Assembly: GCF_001514145.1 (NCBI RefSeq)
Contig: NZ_KQ948660.1
Location: 597,284 to 661,283 of the forward strand
Source of the DNA: Streptomyces canus
Lineage (GTDB): Bacteria > Actinomycetota > Actinomycetes > Streptomycetales > Streptomycetaceae
Reading direction: 5' to 3'
DNA: 64,000 bases
Part shown: piece by piece, positions 39,205-48,232 of the stretch
How the letters are laid out: the number at the start of each line of letters is the position of its first letter
Position numbering within the stretch: position 1 is the first letter of the stretch
Made by a program: the position numbers and the translations under genes
Notes under the pieces: generated by a model
Seen by the model: the letters and a program-made list of their open reading frames with translations, nothing else
What the model was told of the DNA's origin: nothing
Databases searched by the model: none

Positions 39205-40203
39205 ATGGACACCTTCGCTCTGGTCGTGACCATCCTGGTCGCGCTCTTCTTCACGTACACCAACGGCTTCCACGACTCGGCGAACGCGATCGCGACCTCG
39301 GTGTCGACGCGGGCGCTCACGCCCCGGGCCGCGCTCGCGATGGCAGCGGTCATGAACCTGGCAGGTGCCTTCCTGGGCTCCGGGGTCGCCAAGACCGTCA
39401 GTGAGGGACTGATCGAGACGCCGGACGGCTCGAAGGGGATGGCCATCCTCTTCGCCGCGCTGGTCGGCGCGATCACCTGGAACCTCATCACCTGGTACTT
39501 CGGGCTGCCCTCCTCGTCGTCGCACGCGCTGTTCGGCGGCATGGTCGGAGCCGCGCTCGCGGGCGGCACCGAGGTGATCTGGAACGGCGTCCTCGACAAG
39601 GTCGTCATCCCGATGTTCCTGTCGCCGGTCGTCGGCCTGGTCGCCGGTTACCTCGTGATGACGGCGATCATGTGGATCTTCCGGCGCGCCAACCCGCACA
39701 AGGCGAAGCGCGGTTTCCGGATAGCGCAGACCGTGTCCGCGGCCGGCATGGCCCTCGGACACGGCCTCCAGGACGCCCAGAAGACCATGGGTGTCGTGGT
39801 GATGGCCCTGGTGATCTCCGGCCACGAGACGTACGGCGACCCGATCCCGGTCTGGGTGAAGATCGCCTGCGCGGTGATGCTGTCGCTGGGCACGTACGCG
39901 GGCGGCTGGCGCATCATGCGCACCCTGGGCCGGAAGATCATCGAGCTCGATCCGCCGCAGGGTTTCGCGGCGGAGACGACCGGTGCGGCGATCATGTTCA
40001 CCACCGCCTACCTGTTCAAGGCGCCGGTCTCGACGACCCATGTCATCACCTCGGCGATCATGGGCGTCGGCGCCACCAAGCGCGTCAACGCGGTCCGCTG
40101 GGGCGTCGCCAAGAACATCATCCTCGGCTGGTTCATCACCATGCCGGCGGCGGCGATCGTGGCCGCCTGCGCCTACGGGATCGTGAACCTGGCGTTCCTG
40201 TAG
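39205..40203 (+). CDS. pit: low-affinity inorganic phosphate transporter (Pit)
   Basis: A 332-aa permease with about ten transmembrane helices and the PiT duplicated signature: TNGFHDSANAIAT near the N-terminus and KAPVSTTHVITSAIMGVGATKR near the C-terminus, plus GLPSSSSHALFGG in the middle. It imports metal-phosphate driven by protons. The short distance to the phoU-like gene means one transcript; a strong terminator follows. It converges with pstB across about 100 bp. Confidence 0.95.
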   Translation: MDTFALVVTILVALFFTYTNGFHDSANAIATSVSTRALTPRAALAMAAVMNLAGAFLGSGVAKTVSEGLIETPDGSKGMAILFAALVGAITWNLITWYFGLPSSSSHALFGGMVGAALAGGTEVIWNGVLDKVVIPMFLSPVVGLVAGYLVMTAIMWIFRRANPHKAKRGFRIAQTVSAAGMALGHGLQDAQKTMGVVVMALVISGHETYGDPIPVWVKIACAVMLSLGTYAGGWRIMRTLGRKIIELDPPQGFAAETTGAAIMFTTAYLFKAPVSTTHVITSAIMGVGATKRVNAVRWGVAKNIILGWFITMPAAAIVAACAYGIVNLAFL

Positions 40204-40220
40204 GAACCGTGCACGCAGAC

Positions 40221-40252
40221 GGGCCCGCCCCCGGGAATCCGGGGGCGGGCCC
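40221..40252 (+). terminator. terminator after pit
   Basis: GGGCCCGCCCCCGG (40221-40234), a 4-nt loop, then the perfect complement (40239-40252). Confidence 0.9.
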
Positions 40253-40259
40253 TCTGTGT

Positions 40260-40293
40260 CCTCGCGGTGGCACCGCCATGCAGCACCGCGAGG
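40260..40293 (-). terminator. terminator of the pst operon
   Basis: CCTCGCGGTG (40260-40269) and CACCGCGAGG (40284-40293) pair across 14 nt just beyond the pstB stop on the minus strand. Confidence 0.75.
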
Positions 40294-40306
40294 GGTCGGT
40301 GTCGGC

Positions 40307-41083
40307 TCAGCCGAAGCGGCCGGAGATGTAGTCCTCCGTGGCCTGGACCGACGGGTTGGAGAAGATCCGCTCCGTCTCGTCGATCTCGATCAGCTTGCCG
40401 GGCTGGCCGACGGCGGCCAGGTTGAAGAAGGCCGTACGGTCGGAGACACGCGCCGCCTGCTGCATGTTGTGCGTCACGATGACGATCGTGAAGCGCTCCT
40501 TCAGCTCACCGATCAGGTCCTCGATGGCGAGGGTGGAGATCGGGTCCAGGGCCGAGCAGGGCTCGTCCATGAGGAGGACCTTGGGCTCCACCGCGATCGC
40601 GCGGGCGATGCACAGGCGCTGCTGCTGACCACCGGAGAGACCCGAACCCGGCTTGTTCAGACGGTCCTTGACCTCGTTCCAGAGGTTCGCGCCCTTGAGG
40701 GACTTCTCGACGACCTCCGACAGCTCGCTCTTCTTGTACGAGCCGTTCAGGCGCAGGCCCGCCGCCACGTTGTCGAAGATCGACATCGTGGGGAACGGGT
40801 TCGGGCGCTGGAAGACCATTCCCACCTCACGGCGGACGGACACGGGGTCGATGCCCTGGCCGTACAGGTCCTCGTCGTCGAGGAGCACCTTGCCCTCGAC
40901 CCGGCCGCCCGAGGTGACCTCGTGCATCCGGTTGAGCGTGCGCAGGAAGGTCGACTTGCCGCAGCCGGAGGGGCCGATGAAGGCCGTCACCGAGCGCGGC
41001 TCGACCGTCATCGAGATGTCCTCGATCGCCTTGTGGGAGCCGTAGTAGGCGGTGAGTCCGCTCACGTCGATTCGCTTGGCCAT
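40307..41083 (-). CDS. pstB: phosphate ABC transporter ATP-binding protein PstB
   Basis: A 258-aa ATPase: Walker A GPSGCGKST, PstB-specific MVFQRPNPFP, signature LSGGQQQR, Walker B VLLMDEPCSALDP and VTHNMQQAARVSD. It energises the PstCA channel. It is the last gene of the minus-strand pst operon, 38 bp after pstA. Confidence 0.97.
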   Translation of the reverse strand: MAKRIDVSGLTAYYGSHKAIEDISMTVEPRSVTAFIGPSGCGKSTFLRTLNRMHEVTSGGRVEGKVLLDDEDLYGQGIDPVSVRREVGMVFQRPNPFPTMSIFDNVAAGLRLNGSYKKSELSEVVEKSLKGANLWNEVKDRLNKPGSGLSGGQQQRLCIARAIAVEPKVLLMDEPCSALDPISTLAIEDLIGELKERFTIVIVTHNMQQAARVSDRTAFFNLAAVGQPGKLIEIDETERIFSNPSVQATEDYISGRFG

Positions 41084-41121
41084 GACTACTTCACTTCCAG
41101 ATCAGTCGCTGGGGGGTCGCG

Positions 41122-42180
41122 TCAGCGACCGGTCTTCGGGGCCTTCCAGCGGGCGATGCCGCGAGCCACCAGGTTGAGGATCATCACGAAGGCGATCAGC
41201 GTCAGGGACGCCGCCCACGCACGGTCGTACGCCGCACCGGACCCCGCGCTGTTCGCGTACTGCTGATAGATGTACAGCGGCAACGACTGCTGCGCACCCT
41301 CGAAGGGGTTGGAGTTGATGAGCGAGTTGCCCCAGACCAGCAGCAGCACCGGCGCGGTCTCACCCGCGATACGGGCGATCGCCAGCATGATGCCGGTGGT
41401 GATGCCGCCGAGGGAGGTCGGGATGACCACCTTCAGGATGGTGCGCCACTTCGGGATGCCGAGCGCCAGGGACGCCTCGCGCAGCTCGTTCGGGACGAGC
41501 TTGAGCATCTCCTCGGTGGAGCGGACCACGACCGGCATCATCAGGATGGCCAGGGCGAGCGAGCCGGCGAACCCGAAGGGCTGCATGTCGAACATCAGCA
41601 TGATCGAGAGGATGAACAGACCCGCGACGATCGACGGGATGCCCGTCATGACATCGACGAAGAACGTGACGGCCTTGGCAAGCTTCCCGCGCCCGTACTC
41701 GACCAGATAGATCGCGGTGAGCACACCGATCGGCGCCGCGATCAAGGTGGCGAGACCGACCTGCTCCAGGCTGCCGATGATGGCGTGGTAGATGCCGCCG
41801 CCCGGCTCGGAGTCGGCGACCAGACCCATCGAGTGGGTCAGGAAGTAGATGTCGAGGACCTTGACGCCGCGCGAGACCGTCGACCACACCAGGGAGACCA
41901 ACGGGACGACGGCGAGCAGGAAGGCGACCCAGACCAGCGCGGTCGCGACCCGGTCCTTGGCCTGGCGGCGGCCCTCCACGCGGGCCGCGATGGCGTACGT
42001 GCCGAGGACGAACAGGAGCCCGGCGATCAGCACCCACTGGATGCTGCTGTCCAGGCCTGCCGCGGCGCTGATACCGAGACCGAGGGCGACCGAGCCGGCG
42101 GCGATGGCGTACGGGCTCCACTTGGGGAGGCTGGCGCCGCGCAGGGTGCTGGGGCGCTTCTCGGTGATTGCGGTGCTCAT
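41122..42180 (-). CDS. pstA: phosphate ABC transporter permease PstA
   Basis: A 352-aa permease with about eight hydrophobic segments, two extra at the N-terminus before the core. The EAA-type cytoplasmic loop ELREASLALGIPKWRTILKVVIP identifies the ABC permease. ATG overlaps the pstC stop by 4 nt. Confidence 0.96.
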   Translation of the reverse strand: MSTAITEKRPSTLRGASLPKWSPYAIAAGSVALGLGISAAAGLDSSIQWVLIAGLLFVLGTYAIAARVEGRRQAKDRVATALVWVAFLLAVVPLVSLVWSTVSRGVKVLDIYFLTHSMGLVADSEPGGGIYHAIIGSLEQVGLATLIAAPIGVLTAIYLVEYGRGKLAKAVTFFVDVMTGIPSIVAGLFILSIMLMFDMQPFGFAGSLALAILMMPVVVRSTEEMLKLVPNELREASLALGIPKWRTILKVVIPTSLGGITTGIMLAIARIAGETAPVLLLVWGNSLINSNPFEGAQQSLPLYIYQQYANSAGSGAAYDRAWAASLTLIAFVMILNLVARGIARWKAPKTGR

Positions 42181-43181
42181 GCGTTGGCCCCCGAGTACTC
42201 CTTGCGGCGGGCGATGATCATGCGCGCCGCGCCGTTGACCAGCAGGGTGATGACGAACAGCACCAGGCCGGAGGCGATCAGCGCGTCCCGGCCCGTCTCG
42301 CTGGCCTCACCGAACTTGCTGGCGATGTTCTGGGCGAAGGTGCCGCCGCCCGGGTCGAGCAGGCTGGCCTGGATGTCGAAGGTCGGCGAGAGCACGGTGG
42401 CCACGGCCATCGTCTCGCCGAGCGCGCGGCCGAGGCCGAGCATCGAGGCGGAGATCACGCCGGAGCGGCCGAAGGGGATCACCGCCATGCGGATGACCTC
42501 CCAGCGGGTGGCACCGAGGGCGAGGGCCGCCTCTTCGATCATCTGCGGGGCCTGGCGGAAGACCTCGCGGCTCACGTTGGTGATGATCGGCAGGATCATG
42601 ATCGCGAGCAGGATGCCGACGGTGAGCATCGAGCGGGGCGCGCCGCCCTGCCACGTGAAGATGCCGGTCCAGCCGAGGTAGTCGTCGAGCCAGCCGTAGA
42701 GGCCGTTCATGTGCGGGACGAGGATCAGGGCGCCCCAGAGGCCGTAGACGATGGACGGCACGGCGGCGAGCAGGTCGATCACATAGGCGATGGGACCGCT
42801 CAGCCTGCGCGGGGCGTAGTGCGTGAGGAACAGCGCGATGGCGACCGCGATCGGGACCGCGATGGCCATGGCGATGATCGAGGAGACGATCGTGCCGAAG
42901 ACGAGGACGGCGATGCCGAACTTCGGCGGAATGAGCTGGGTGTTCCACTCGAAGGTGGTGAAGAAGTTGGCGTCGTCCTTGCTGATCGCGATCGACGCGC
43001 GGTAGGTGAGGAAGCCGGCGATGGCGGCCATGATCACCAGCAGCAGGATGCCCGACCCTCGGGAGAGACCGAGGAAGATCCGGTCACCGGGTCGGGTGGC
43101 GCCACGGGCCGCGCGCTTCTGCTCGGCCACGGTTGGCTGGGGAGTGGGGGGCGGTGCGTCTGTTATCTGTGTGGTGTCCAT
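42177..43181 (-). CDS. pstC: phosphate ABC transporter permease PstC
   Basis: A 334-aa permease with six core membrane helices; PstC loop MIEEAALALGATRWEVIRMA with GRALGETMAVA after it. ATG 43181 has GGAGAA upstream; an in-frame start further up would add an unsupported nine residues. It is separated from pstS by a hairpin that could lower its expression relative to pstS. Confidence 0.96.
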   Translation of the reverse strand: MDTTQITDAPPPTPQPTVAEQKRAARGATRPGDRIFLGLSRGSGILLLVIMAAIAGFLTYRASIAISKDDANFFTTFEWNTQLIPPKFGIAVLVFGTIVSSIIAMAIAVPIAVAIALFLTHYAPRRLSGPIAYVIDLLAAVPSIVYGLWGALILVPHMNGLYGWLDDYLGWTGIFTWQGGAPRSMLTVGILLAIMILPIITNVSREVFRQAPQMIEEAALALGATRWEVIRMAVIPFGRSGVISASMLGLGRALGETMAVATVLSPTFDIQASLLDPGGGTFAQNIASKFGEASETGRDALIASGLVLFVITLLVNGAARMIIARRKEYSGANA

Positions 43182-43243
43182 CGGGTTCTCCGGTCTGCTG
43201 AGCCGCACATGTCGTACGGCTCCTGGCGGCGGTGCACCGGACG

Positions 43244-43290
43244 GTGTGGCCGGCCCGGGTCCCTCGAAGCGGGCCCCGGGCCGACCACAC
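43244..43290 (-). terminator. pstS-pstC intercistronic hairpin
   Basis: An imperfect long stem starting GTGTGG (43244) and closing CCACAC (43290), with a CGGCCCGGG / CCCGGGCCG inner arm. It lies 8 bp past the pstS stop and can give excess of binding protein over membrane parts by partial termination or mRNA protection. Confidence 0.6.
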
Positions 43291-43297
43291 GCTCAGG

Positions 43298-44422
43298 TCA
43301 GCTCAGGCCCTCGATGGTGGTGCGGACCTTGGCGATGATGTCCTCGGGGATCGGGGCGTAGTCGTTGTCCGCGAGGATCTTCTGGCCGTCCTCGGAGGCG
43401 GTGTAGCGCAGGAACGCCTTGGTGGCGGCCAGGGTGTCGGACTTGTTGCCCTTGTCGCAGACGATCTCGTACGTGACGAGGACCATCGGGTAGGCGCCGT
43501 CGGCCTTGGTCGCGTAGTTGAGCTGCAGCGACAGGTCGGAGCCGGTGCCGACGACCTTGGCGTCCGCGATGGCCTTGGTGGCGTTGTCGACGGTGGGCTC
43601 GACCGGGGCGGAGGCGCCGGTGTCGATGCTGACCGCCGTGATGCCGTCCTTGGCGTAGGAGAGCTCGAAGTAGCCGATGGCGCCGTTGGTCTGCTTCACC
43701 TGCTGGGCCACACCGGAGGACTGCGCGGCGGACTGGCCGCCCTTGGCCTGCCAGGTCTTGCCGCCGTCGTAGGGCCAGTCACTCTTGGCGGTGGCGATCA
43801 GGTACTTGGTGAAGTTGTCCGTGGTGCCGGAGTCGTCCGAGCGGTGGAACGCCTGGATCTTGAGGTCCGGCAGCTTCACGCCCGGGTTCAGCTTGGCGAT
43901 CGCCGGGTCGTTCCAGTTCGTGATCTTGGCGTTGAAGATCTTGGCGATGGTGGGCGCGTCCAGCGTGAGCTTGTCGACACCGGAGATGTTGATGCCGAGG
44001 GCGATCGGGCCGCCGACCATCGGGAGGTCGATGCCCTGGCCGCCGGAGCAGACCTTCTTGGAGGCCGTGACGTCTTCGGGCTTCAGCGCGGAGTCCGAAC
44101 CGGCGAAGGCGACCTGGCCGTTGGTGAACGCGGTCACACCGGCGCCGGAGCCGCCGCCCTTGTAGTTGATCTGCACACCGCAGGCCTGCGTGAACTGCTT
44201 GACCCAGGCGTCGATCGCGTTCTTCTGCGCGGAGGAGCCGTCGGCGAGCAGCTGGCCCTTGGCGTCGTCGCACTTGATGCTGCTGGCGTTGGCGGTCGAC
44301 GACGCGCTGCTGCCACCGCCGCCGCTGGTGTCGTCCGAGCCGCACGCCGTGAGGGCCAGGGCGCCGGAGACGGCGAGAGCACCGAAGGCGAGGGCCCGCC
44401 GGTTCTTGCGCTGAAGCTTCAC
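43298..44422 (-). CDS. pstS: phosphate-binding lipoprotein PstS
   Basis: A 374-aa lipoprotein: signal KLQRKNRRALAFGALAVSG with lipobox LTAC, then the periplasmic-binding fold. Phosphate-contact motifs: ADGSSAQKNAID, FAGSDSAL, the HRSDDSGTTDNFTKYL loop and NGAIGYFELSYA. GTG 44422 is preceded by GGAAGGAA. A PHO box lies 126 bp upstream. It captures phosphate outside the membrane for PstCAB and is usually the most strongly PhoP-induced gene in streptomycetes. Confidence 0.97.
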   Translation of the reverse strand: MKLQRKNRRALAFGALAVSGALALTACGSDDTSGGGGSSASSTANASSIKCDDAKGQLLADGSSAQKNAIDAWVKQFTQACGVQINYKGGGSGAGVTAFTNGQVAFAGSDSALKPEDVTASKKVCSGGQGIDLPMVGGPIALGINISGVDKLTLDAPTIAKIFNAKITNWNDPAIAKLNPGVKLPDLKIQAFHRSDDSGTTDNFTKYLIATAKSDWPYDGGKTWQAKGGQSAAQSSGVAQQVKQTNGAIGYFELSYAKDGITAVSIDTGASAPVEPTVDNATKAIADAKVVGTGSDLSLQLNYATKADGAYPMVLVTYEIVCDKGNKSDTLAATKAFLRYTASEDGQKILADNDYAPIPEDIIAKVRTTIEGLS

Positions 44423-44719
44423 TTGAGTTCCTTCCGGGAGCCGCCGTCCTGAATCCGGCGGCGTGCGCGAAGTGTGAGAGATACGGATGCGCATTCGTGC
44501 CGCACCACGCATCGCGTAAGGCCGAAATTAGGCAGATCAGGTGAAGGCGTTGATGGCCGGAAGTGAACTGCGGGTGAACCCCTGCAGAAGGTGCGGTGAG
44601 GTCACGGAACGCTTACGTCGAGGGCACAGTGTTATTCCGGAACCCTCCAGGGAACCCTCACCCCCTCAGTCCCGTCTCGTACCACGGAAGCCGACGAGGC
44701 CGACGAAAGGCACGGGCAC
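44423..44719. promoter_or_regulatory. 297-bp divergent regulatory region (pstS / oxidoreductase)
   Basis: This spacer contains the PHO box (listed separately) and the pstS leader. To the right of the PHO box no additional operator is obvious; the oxidoreductase promoter should lie in 44590-44700. Confidence 0.6.
44548..44580 (-). promoter_or_regulatory. PHO box (PhoP binding site) of pstS
   Basis: Read on the minus strand, three consecutive 11-bp units: GGTTCACCCGC, AGTTCACTTCC, GGCCATCAACG. The first two are close to the Streptomyces direct-repeat unit GTTCACC; the third is degenerate. Confidence 0.88.
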
Positions 44720-46261
44720 ATGGAACGGCGTACGTTCATCGGGGGCGGCGCGGCCGCGATCGCGGCGGTGGCCACGGCCGCGTGCGACGGCGGAGGAAGC
44801 GCCGGCGCCGCACAGAGCACCATCGGCCAGTCCCTTTCCTCCCGTACGCCCGCCGCGGCCGCCGCGAACTGGTCGGCCCTCGCCCGCGACCTGGACGGCT
44901 CCCTGGTCCGCCCCGGCGACGCCGACTGGGCGACGGCCCGGCAGCTCTACAACACCCGCTTCGACTCGCTGAAGCCCGCGGCCGTCGCGTACGTGGCGAA
45001 CGCGGACGATATCCGCACCATTGTCGCTTATGCCCGCAATCACGGCATCCGGGTCGCGATACGCAACGGCGGCCACTCCTACGCCGGCTGGTCCTCGGGA
45101 AACAACAGGCTGATCGTCGATGTCTCCCGGCTGAACCGCGTCCGCGCCTCGGGCGGCACCGCGGTCGTCGGCGCCGGCGCCAAGCTGATCGACGTCTACC
45201 GGGCCCTCACCGCCAAGGGCGTGACCGTCCCGGGGGGCTCGTGCCCGACGGTCGGCGTCTCCGGTCTCACCCTGGGCGGCGGTCACGGCGTGGTCTCCCG
45301 GGCCTACGGACTGACCTGCGACAACCTCACCCGGGCGACGCTGATCACGGCCGACGGCAAGGAGCTGACCGCCGACGCGTCCACGAACAAGGACCTGTTC
45401 TGGGCGCTGCGCGGCGCGGGCAACGGCAACTTCGGCGTGGTGACCGAGCTGCACTTCAGGACCCACCCCGCCCCGCAAGGCGTGACCGCGTACGCGACCT
45501 GGCCGTGGTCCAGGGCGGCCGCCGTGGTGAAGGCCTGGCAGGAGTGGGGCCCCGCCCAGCCCGACGAGATCTGGTCCTCCTGCCACCTGGAGAACGGCGG
45601 CTCGCCCTCCGTGGCGGTCGCGGCGTTCTCCCTGGGCACCTACGGCGAGCTGCAGAACGCGCTGGACCGCCTGGCCGACAGGATCGGCTCACCGGCCCGC
45701 AGCGTCACGCTCAGGCGGCACTCCTACGAGAGCGCGATGGAGGCATACGCGGGCTGCTCGTCCTTCTCCACGGACGCCAGGTGCCACCTGCCCGGCTCCA
45801 CGCCGGGCCGCAGTCCGCAGGGCGCCCTCGGCCGCGAGACCTACTCGGCGCACTCGGACTTCTTCGACCGCTCGCTCTCGGCGGCCGGCATCCAGACCCT
45901 CACGAGGCAGATCGCCTCGGTCCGGGGCGGCTCCGGCAGCATCGCCCTGATCGCCCTCGGCGGAGCGGTCAACCGCGTCTCCCCCACCGCGACGGCCTTC
46001 GTCCACCGCCGCTCCCGCCTGCTGGCCCAGTACATCGCGTCCTGGAAGGCGGGAACGACGGGCACGACGGCCCGGTCCTGGCTGACGGGAGCCCACGACG
46101 CGATGAAGCCGTACGCCTCGGGCGCGGCCTACCAGAACTACACGGACCCGACGCTGAAGGACTGGCGGAAGGCGTACTACGGCGACGCGGCGACCAAGCT
46201 GACCAAGGTGAAGAAGCAGTACGACCCGCAGGGGTTCTTCACCTACCCGCAGTCGCTGTAG
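44720..46261 (+). CDS. FAD-linked oxidase (berberine-bridge type), secreted
   Basis: A 513-aa flavoprotein. The N-terminus MERRTFIGGGAAAIAAVA looks like a Tat-style or lipoprotein signal (lipobox-like TAAC at 19-22). FAD_binding_4 elements include the covalent His in NGGHSYAGW and the second attachment Cys in GGSCPTVGVSGLTLGGGHG, so a bicovalent (6-S-cysteinyl, 8-alpha-N1-histidyl) flavin is expected. The BBE domain ends NYTDP-LKDWRKAYYG---KLTKVKKQYDPQGFF. Substrate is likely a sugar or small alcohol/alkaloid; not determinable. Divergent from pstS, so it may share PhoP control. Confidence 0.92.
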   Translation: MERRTFIGGGAAAIAAVATAACDGGGSAGAAQSTIGQSLSSRTPAAAAANWSALARDLDGSLVRPGDADWATARQLYNTRFDSLKPAAVAYVANADDIRTIVAYARNHGIRVAIRNGGHSYAGWSSGNNRLIVDVSRLNRVRASGGTAVVGAGAKLIDVYRALTAKGVTVPGGSCPTVGVSGLTLGGGHGVVSRAYGLTCDNLTRATLITADGKELTADASTNKDLFWALRGAGNGNFGVVTELHFRTHPAPQGVTAYATWPWSRAAAVVKAWQEWGPAQPDEIWSSCHLENGGSPSVAVAAFSLGTYGELQNALDRLADRIGSPARSVTLRRHSYESAMEAYAGCSSFSTDARCHLPGSTPGRSPQGALGRETYSAHSDFFDRSLSAAGIQTLTRQIASVRGGSGSIALIALGGAVNRVSPTATAFVHRRSRLLAQYIASWKAGTTGTTARSWLTGAHDAMKPYASGAAYQNYTDPTLKDWRKAYYGDAATKLTKVKKQYDPQGFFTYPQSL

Positions 46262-46271
46262 CCGTCATGCG

Positions 46272-46967
46272 CTACGCGGCGAGATCCCTCTCGGCCGCGG
46301 CCTCCTGCCGGGCCCCGGGAATCACCGAGGCCCCCCGCTCGGCCCCTCGCGCGCGGACGATCCACGCCCCCTTCGAGGACCCCTCGACCGCCTTCATCAC
46401 CGGAGTGAGAAGAGCCATCGCGAGCGGCGACAACAACAGAGCGACGGCCGTCCCGAGCGCGAACCCGCCGATGACGTCCGTCGGATAGTGCACACCCATG
46501 TACACCCGGCAGAACCCTTCGAGCAGCGCGAGCGCGATGCCGAAGAGCCCGAACTTCCGGTTGACCACGAACAACCCGGCAGCCATCGCCATGGTGATCG
46601 TCGCGTGGTCGCTCACAAAGGAGTAGTCGGTCTTCCCGGAAACCAGGACCTCGAGCCCCTCGTGGGTCCGGAACGGCCGGGGCCGCTCGACGAAGCCCCT
46701 TATGGGCACGTTCACCAGCACAGCCAGCGCGGCGGCGAGGGGCGCCCACACCAACGCGGCCACGGAGGACGCCGCGTCCTCACCGCCACGCCGGCGGCCC
46801 GCCCACCAGCACCACAGGATGAGCAGCACCATCCCGAGCAGGATGCCGTACTCCCCGACGTACTCCATGACCCGGTCGAACCAGTGCGGGGCGTCCTTGG
46901 CCAGGCCGTTGATGTCATAGAGCAGGTCGACGTCGGGGTTCGACCCGGATTCGGCGAGAACAGCCAT
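46272..46967 (-). CDS. PAP2-family membrane phosphatase
   Basis: A 231-aa integral membrane protein with about five helices and the PAP2 signature in three parts: RGFVERPRPFRTH, YSFVSDHATITMAMA (a divergent PSGH motif, SDH), and GVHYPTDVIGG. It would dephosphorylate a lipid such as undecaprenyl pyrophosphate or phosphatidate. The convergent oxidoreductase stops 10 bp away. Confidence 0.9.
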   Translation of the reverse strand: MAVLAESGSNPDVDLLYDINGLAKDAPHWFDRVMEYVGEYGILLGMVLLILWCWWAGRRRGGEDAASSVAALVWAPLAAALAVLVNVPIRGFVERPRPFRTHEGLEVLVSGKTDYSFVSDHATITMAMAAGLFVVNRKFGLFGIALALLEGFCRVYMGVHYPTDVIGGFALGTAVALLLSPLAMALLTPVMKAVEGSSKGAWIVRARGAERGASVIPGARQEAAAERDLAA

Positions 46968-47136
46968 GGTGCTGCGGCCCCTTCGTCGTCTTTCCCGGCG
47001 TACCCATGTGCGCTCGGCTACGCCCTCAGGAACGCATGGCTCCCGTTAATACGTTCCACACTCCACTGAATGATCACGCAGACGTTATCGAAGAGAAACA
47101 CATCGCCGCAGCTCAGGGGGTGGGTTTCACGCTCGG

Positions 47137-48138
47137 TCACACCGTCGTGGGCAATGCTTTCGCGCCATCTTCGGTGACCCGGGTGGCACCGAAGTACTCA
47201 GAAGTGTCGATCGGGTCGAACCGGATCACAGCACCTGTTCTCGGTGCGTCGATCATGTATCCGCCGCCCACATAAATCCCCACATGGTGGATGGCACGCG
47301 AGTTGGTGGGGTCCGTGGAGAAGAACACCAGGTCCCCCGGCAACAGTTCACTTCTGGCCGGATGCGGGCCGGCGTTGTACTGATCGTTCGCGACGCGCGG
47401 CAGCGTGATGCCCACGCTCTCGTACGAGGCCTGCGTCAGCCCCGAACAGTCGAAGCGCCCGCCCTGCTCGGCGGTACCGGTCCCGCCCCACAGATAGGGC
47501 GTCCCGAGCTTCTTCTGCGCGTAGTAGATGGCCCCCGCGGCCTGCTTGGAGGGATCGACCCGGCTCACCGGCGCCGCGAAGCTCTCCTCCAGGGTCGTGA
47601 TGGTCTTCACGTAGTTCTGGGTTTCCTTGTACGGCGGCACGCCCCCGTACTTGATGACCGCGTAGGCGCCCGCGTTGTAGGAGGCGAGCATGTTCTCAGT
47701 GATGTTTCCCGGGACGTCCTTCACATAGGACGCGAGCGAACAGTCGTAGGAAGCAGCCGAGGGAATCGCGTCATTCGGATCCCATACGTCCTTGTCGCCG
47801 TCGCCGTCCCCGTCGACACCGTGCGTGGCCCAGGTCCCCGGAATGAACTGCGCTATTCCCTGCGCCGCCGCGGCGCTCTGGGCCCTCGGATTGAATCCGC
47901 TCTCCTGGTAGAGCTGGGCGGCGAGCAGGGCCGGGTTGATGGCGGGGCAGAGGTTGCCCCACTTCTGCACGAGGTTCTGATAGGCAGCCGGAACAGCGCC
48001 CTTGGCCAGGGCTCTGGTGGCTCCGCCCACGCCGCCGGCGAGGTTGCCGGCGACGACGTAGACCCCCACGACGAGCAGCATCACGAAGCTGAGCCCCGCC
48101 CCGAGGACGGCGCCCGCCACGAGCCACGCCTTACGCAC
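47137..48138 (-). CDS. lytic transglycosylase (SLT) - NlpC/P60 endopeptidase, secreted
   Basis: A 333-aa wall hydrolase with an N-terminal signal anchor (AWLVAGAVLGAGLSFVMLLVV). The SLT domain (about 55-185) has the catalytic Glu in LAAQLYQESGFNP and the NAGAYAV element, plus a Ca-loop-like GDGDGDKDVWDP insertion. The NlpC/P60 domain (about 205-320) has catalytic Cys in RFDCSGLTQ and His in HHVGIYVG. GTG 48138 has GAGGGG upstream; GTG 48159 is an alternative. This pairing is a typical VirB1-like hydrolase of Gram-positive type IV systems, and a T4SS-like cluster lies 7 kb away. Confidence 0.93.
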   Translation of the reverse strand: MRKAWLVAGAVLGAGLSFVMLLVVGVYVVAGNLAGGVGGATRALAKGAVPAAYQNLVQKWGNLCPAINPALLAAQLYQESGFNPRAQSAAAAQGIAQFIPGTWATHGVDGDGDGDKDVWDPNDAIPSAASYDCSLASYVKDVPGNITENMLASYNAGAYAVIKYGGVPPYKETQNYVKTITTLEESFAAPVSRVDPSKQAAGAIYYAQKKLGTPYLWGGTGTAEQGGRFDCSGLTQASYESVGITLPRVANDQYNAGPHPARSELLPGDLVFFSTDPTNSRAIHHVGIYVGGGYMIDAPRTGAVIRFDPIDTSEYFGATRVTEDGAKALPTTV

Positions 48139-48232
48139 CGTCAACCGCCCCTCGCCCACTGGGAGTCCGCCCGCGTCAGTCTAGGAGCTTCCCCGCGGGA
48201 AACCGGGGTACTCGGCGGGGTCGGCGCGAAGA

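Noticed and set aside
48139..48232. ydaO-type riboswitch upstream of the NlpC/P60 gene
   Set aside because: The spacer is under 100 nt and shows none of the conserved ydaO blocks.
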